Made by a program: the position numbers and the translations under genes
The notes under the pieces: generated by a model
Seen by the model: only the letters and a program-made list of their open reading frames with translations
Database searches by the model: none
Told to the model about the DNA's origin: nothing
Shown here: in pieces, positions 62,818 through 64,000 of the stretch
How positions within the stretch are numbered: position 1 is the first letter of the stretch
Layout: the number at the start of each line of letters is the position of its first letter
From: DATBVX01 sp963724625
Lineage (GTDB): Bacteria > Pseudomonadota > Gammaproteobacteria > Steroidobacterales > Steroidobacteraceae
Direction of reading: 5' to 3'
Assembly: GCA_963724625.1 (NCBI GenBank)
Contig: CAVRVO010000005.1
Span: forward strand, 155,512-219,511
Length of the DNA stretch: 64,000 nt

Positions 62818-64000
62818 CTATGTTCGGAATTCCACGCGTACATCGCGCAGCCTCTTGAATTCCAGATATGACTTTCTGGTCTTCAACGCTGCTCCGAGTG
62901 CGGTCTTGACGGCGGCTCGTTGCCAGTCTGTTCGCGATCCAAAGCGAACCAGTGCCTCGGTCGAATCTGCGCCCCATCGTTCGGCACCACGCAGGTGCGC
63001 CCAGGCTACCAGGTCGCCTAGATCCCGGAGCAATGCTCGGAATTCCCTTCTTGATCCCACGACTGACTTCGCGGTGATCTTCTCTTGACGGGGTTGCAGG
63101 TTGCGTACCACAAAAGATTGAGTGCCCTGAGAGACTGCCACGAGCATGCCGGGGGGTACTGCCTGCAGCGCGGTCTCTATGGCAACCACGCGCTCTGCTT
63201 CCCGCTTCCAGCGTTTCTGATGCTTGCTGTGTGGAACGAGCGATGGCCGCGCGATTTTGATGTCAACTACGGCGAGGGCCCTCTTCTTATTTCCACGTGC
63301 CACCAGTGCTACGAAGCGTGTGAGTCCAAGCGATGCCAGCCCCGATACTCTGCGCGCGGCATCCACCAGGCGAAGCCTGTCGACGAATCCGAGCTGTCGA
63401 AGTACCGCTTGCACTTGGCGCAGGTCGCCTGACTTCAACGGCAGGGCGTCTTCTCCGTCCGCGACGATTCGTCGCCGGCCCTTGTGGTCCTTGCGCGTGC
63501 GCTCACGAATCGAGTCCCCTGCGTTCCGTTCCCCGTATTTCAAGAGCTGCTGTATCGCAGAGCTGGCGAGCCGACGCTCGAGCCAGAGTGCCTTACCGGT
63601 TGCAAGCGCGGCGGAGTAACGGGTGAGGAATGTCTCAGCACAGCGCCGGCGTTCCACCGCGGATACGTCAACTCGATCGAGCGTCAGATCGACGCTGGTG
63701 AGAAGTCGTACTACGTCCCAGCTGCAGAGTGCGAGGGCGGCATGGTCGAAATCGTTGATGTCAAAGTACGGCAGACCATTGGCACCTCGCACGACTCCGA
63801 AATTCTCCAGGTGCAGATCACCGCAGATCCAGATTGATGGGGCTCGCGCAAGTACCGGTGGGAGCCGAACCTGATCATAGAAAAGCGCGGGCGAAGCACG
63901 CGTGAAGGCGAAGGCGCTCTCACGCATCTTCCTGTATTTGATTGCAAGGCGCTCGGGATCACGACCGGAGTTTTCAAGGGCTAGCACGCGCAGGAGATGC
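62818..64000 (-). CDS. DUF2252 protein, N-terminus likely beyond the window
   Basis: At least 389 residues. IWICGDLHLENFGVVRGANG and PYFDINDFDHAALALCSWDVVRL form the DUF2252 core, a kinase-fold family with the GDLHLEN and NDFD motifs, comparable to aminoglycoside-phosphotransferase-like folds. The frame is open to position 64000, and known members start earlier (before KYRKMRESAFAFTRAS), so the N-terminus is likely cut off. A GTG at 63987 is a possible but unlikely start. Confidence 0.82.
   Translation of the reverse strand, partial: HLLRVLALENSGRDPERLAIKYRKMRESAFAFTRASPALFYDQVRLPPVLARAPSIWICGDLHLENFGVVRGANGLPYFDINDFDHAALALCSWDVVRLLTSVDLTLDRVDVSAVERRRCAETFLTRYSAALATGKALWLERRLASSAIQQLLKYGERNAGDSIRERTRKDHKGRRRIVADGEDALPLKSGDLRQVQAVLRQLGFVDRLRLVDAARRVSGLASLGLTRFVALVARGNKKRALAVVDIKIARPSLVPHSKHQKRWKREAERVVAIETALQAVPPGMLVAVSQGTQSFVVRNLQPRQEKITAKSVVGSRREFRALLRDLGDLVAWAHLRGAERWGADSTEALVRFGSRTDWQRAAVKTALGAALKTRKSYLEFKRLRDVRVEFRT

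Overview
The window is GC-rich and gene-dense with short intergenic gaps. It looks like chromosome from a Gram-negative proteobacterium, most likely a gammaproteobacterium of the Xanthomonadales/Nevskiales/Steroidobacter kind. That placement is an inference from the UrcA-family proteins, an RND pump, a TonB receptor, GlyGly-CTERM proteins and a ModE-type operator. I see no rRNA, tRNA, transposase, integrase, phage gene or CRISPR array.

Layout. 0-5.8 kb: the end of a CHAD protein, a ferritin-like/VIT transporter with an acidic partner, a frameshifted MgtC/DUF4010 membrane protein, and proB-proA. 5.8-14.2 kb (minus strand): a molybdenum block, modABC then moeA-moaA-moaC-(mobA-moaD)-(moaE-moeB-rhodanese), with a ModE-like operator upstream of modA. 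Molybdopterin synthase and its activating enzymes are packed into two fusion proteins. 14.2-17.7 kb: CmcJ/NvfI-type oxidoreductase, MHS transporter, beta-barrel protein. 17.8-22.1 kb: RND efflux adaptor and pump. 22.1-26.5 kb: UrcA protein, an UrcA remnant, and a probable zinc locus (small His/Cys protein, outer-membrane protein, ZnuA-like, ZnuB-like, no ATPase). 26.4-29.3 kb: class A acid phosphatase and an exported Shewanella-like phosphatase fused to a kinase-like domain. 29.3-31.0 kb: Crp/Fnr regulator and two tandem copies of a 63-residue membrane protein with conserved leaders. 31-33.6 kb: SCO1-like, porin and PstS-like genes. 33.5-37.1 kb: a hybrid signalling operon (histidine kinase, single REC protein, REC-adenylate cyclase), followed by a 27-codon membrane peptide gene. 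37.5-43.2 kb: LtrA, small proteins, DUF4242, UrcA and a large LuxR ATPase regulator. 43.4-54.3 kb: two delta-60/Calx-beta proteins with GlyGly-CTERM tails, one badly broken, flanking two small unknowns, PhoD, a frameshifted barrel protein and a frameshifted TonB receptor. 54-64 kb: CadC-like TPR regulator, GT20 enzyme, GFA, alpha/beta hydrolase, two VOC proteins, a small lipoprotein, aldo/keto reductase, SnoaL-like protein and DUF2252.

At least nine genes carry single- or double-base frameshifts with the downstream frame still clearly coding. This suggests residual sequencing indels in much of the window, so pseudogene calls need caution. The most interesting items are the phosphatase-kinase fusion, the two-polypeptide molybdopterin synthase arrangement, the duplicated micro-membrane-protein cassette, the 27-codon gene, and the ModE box.
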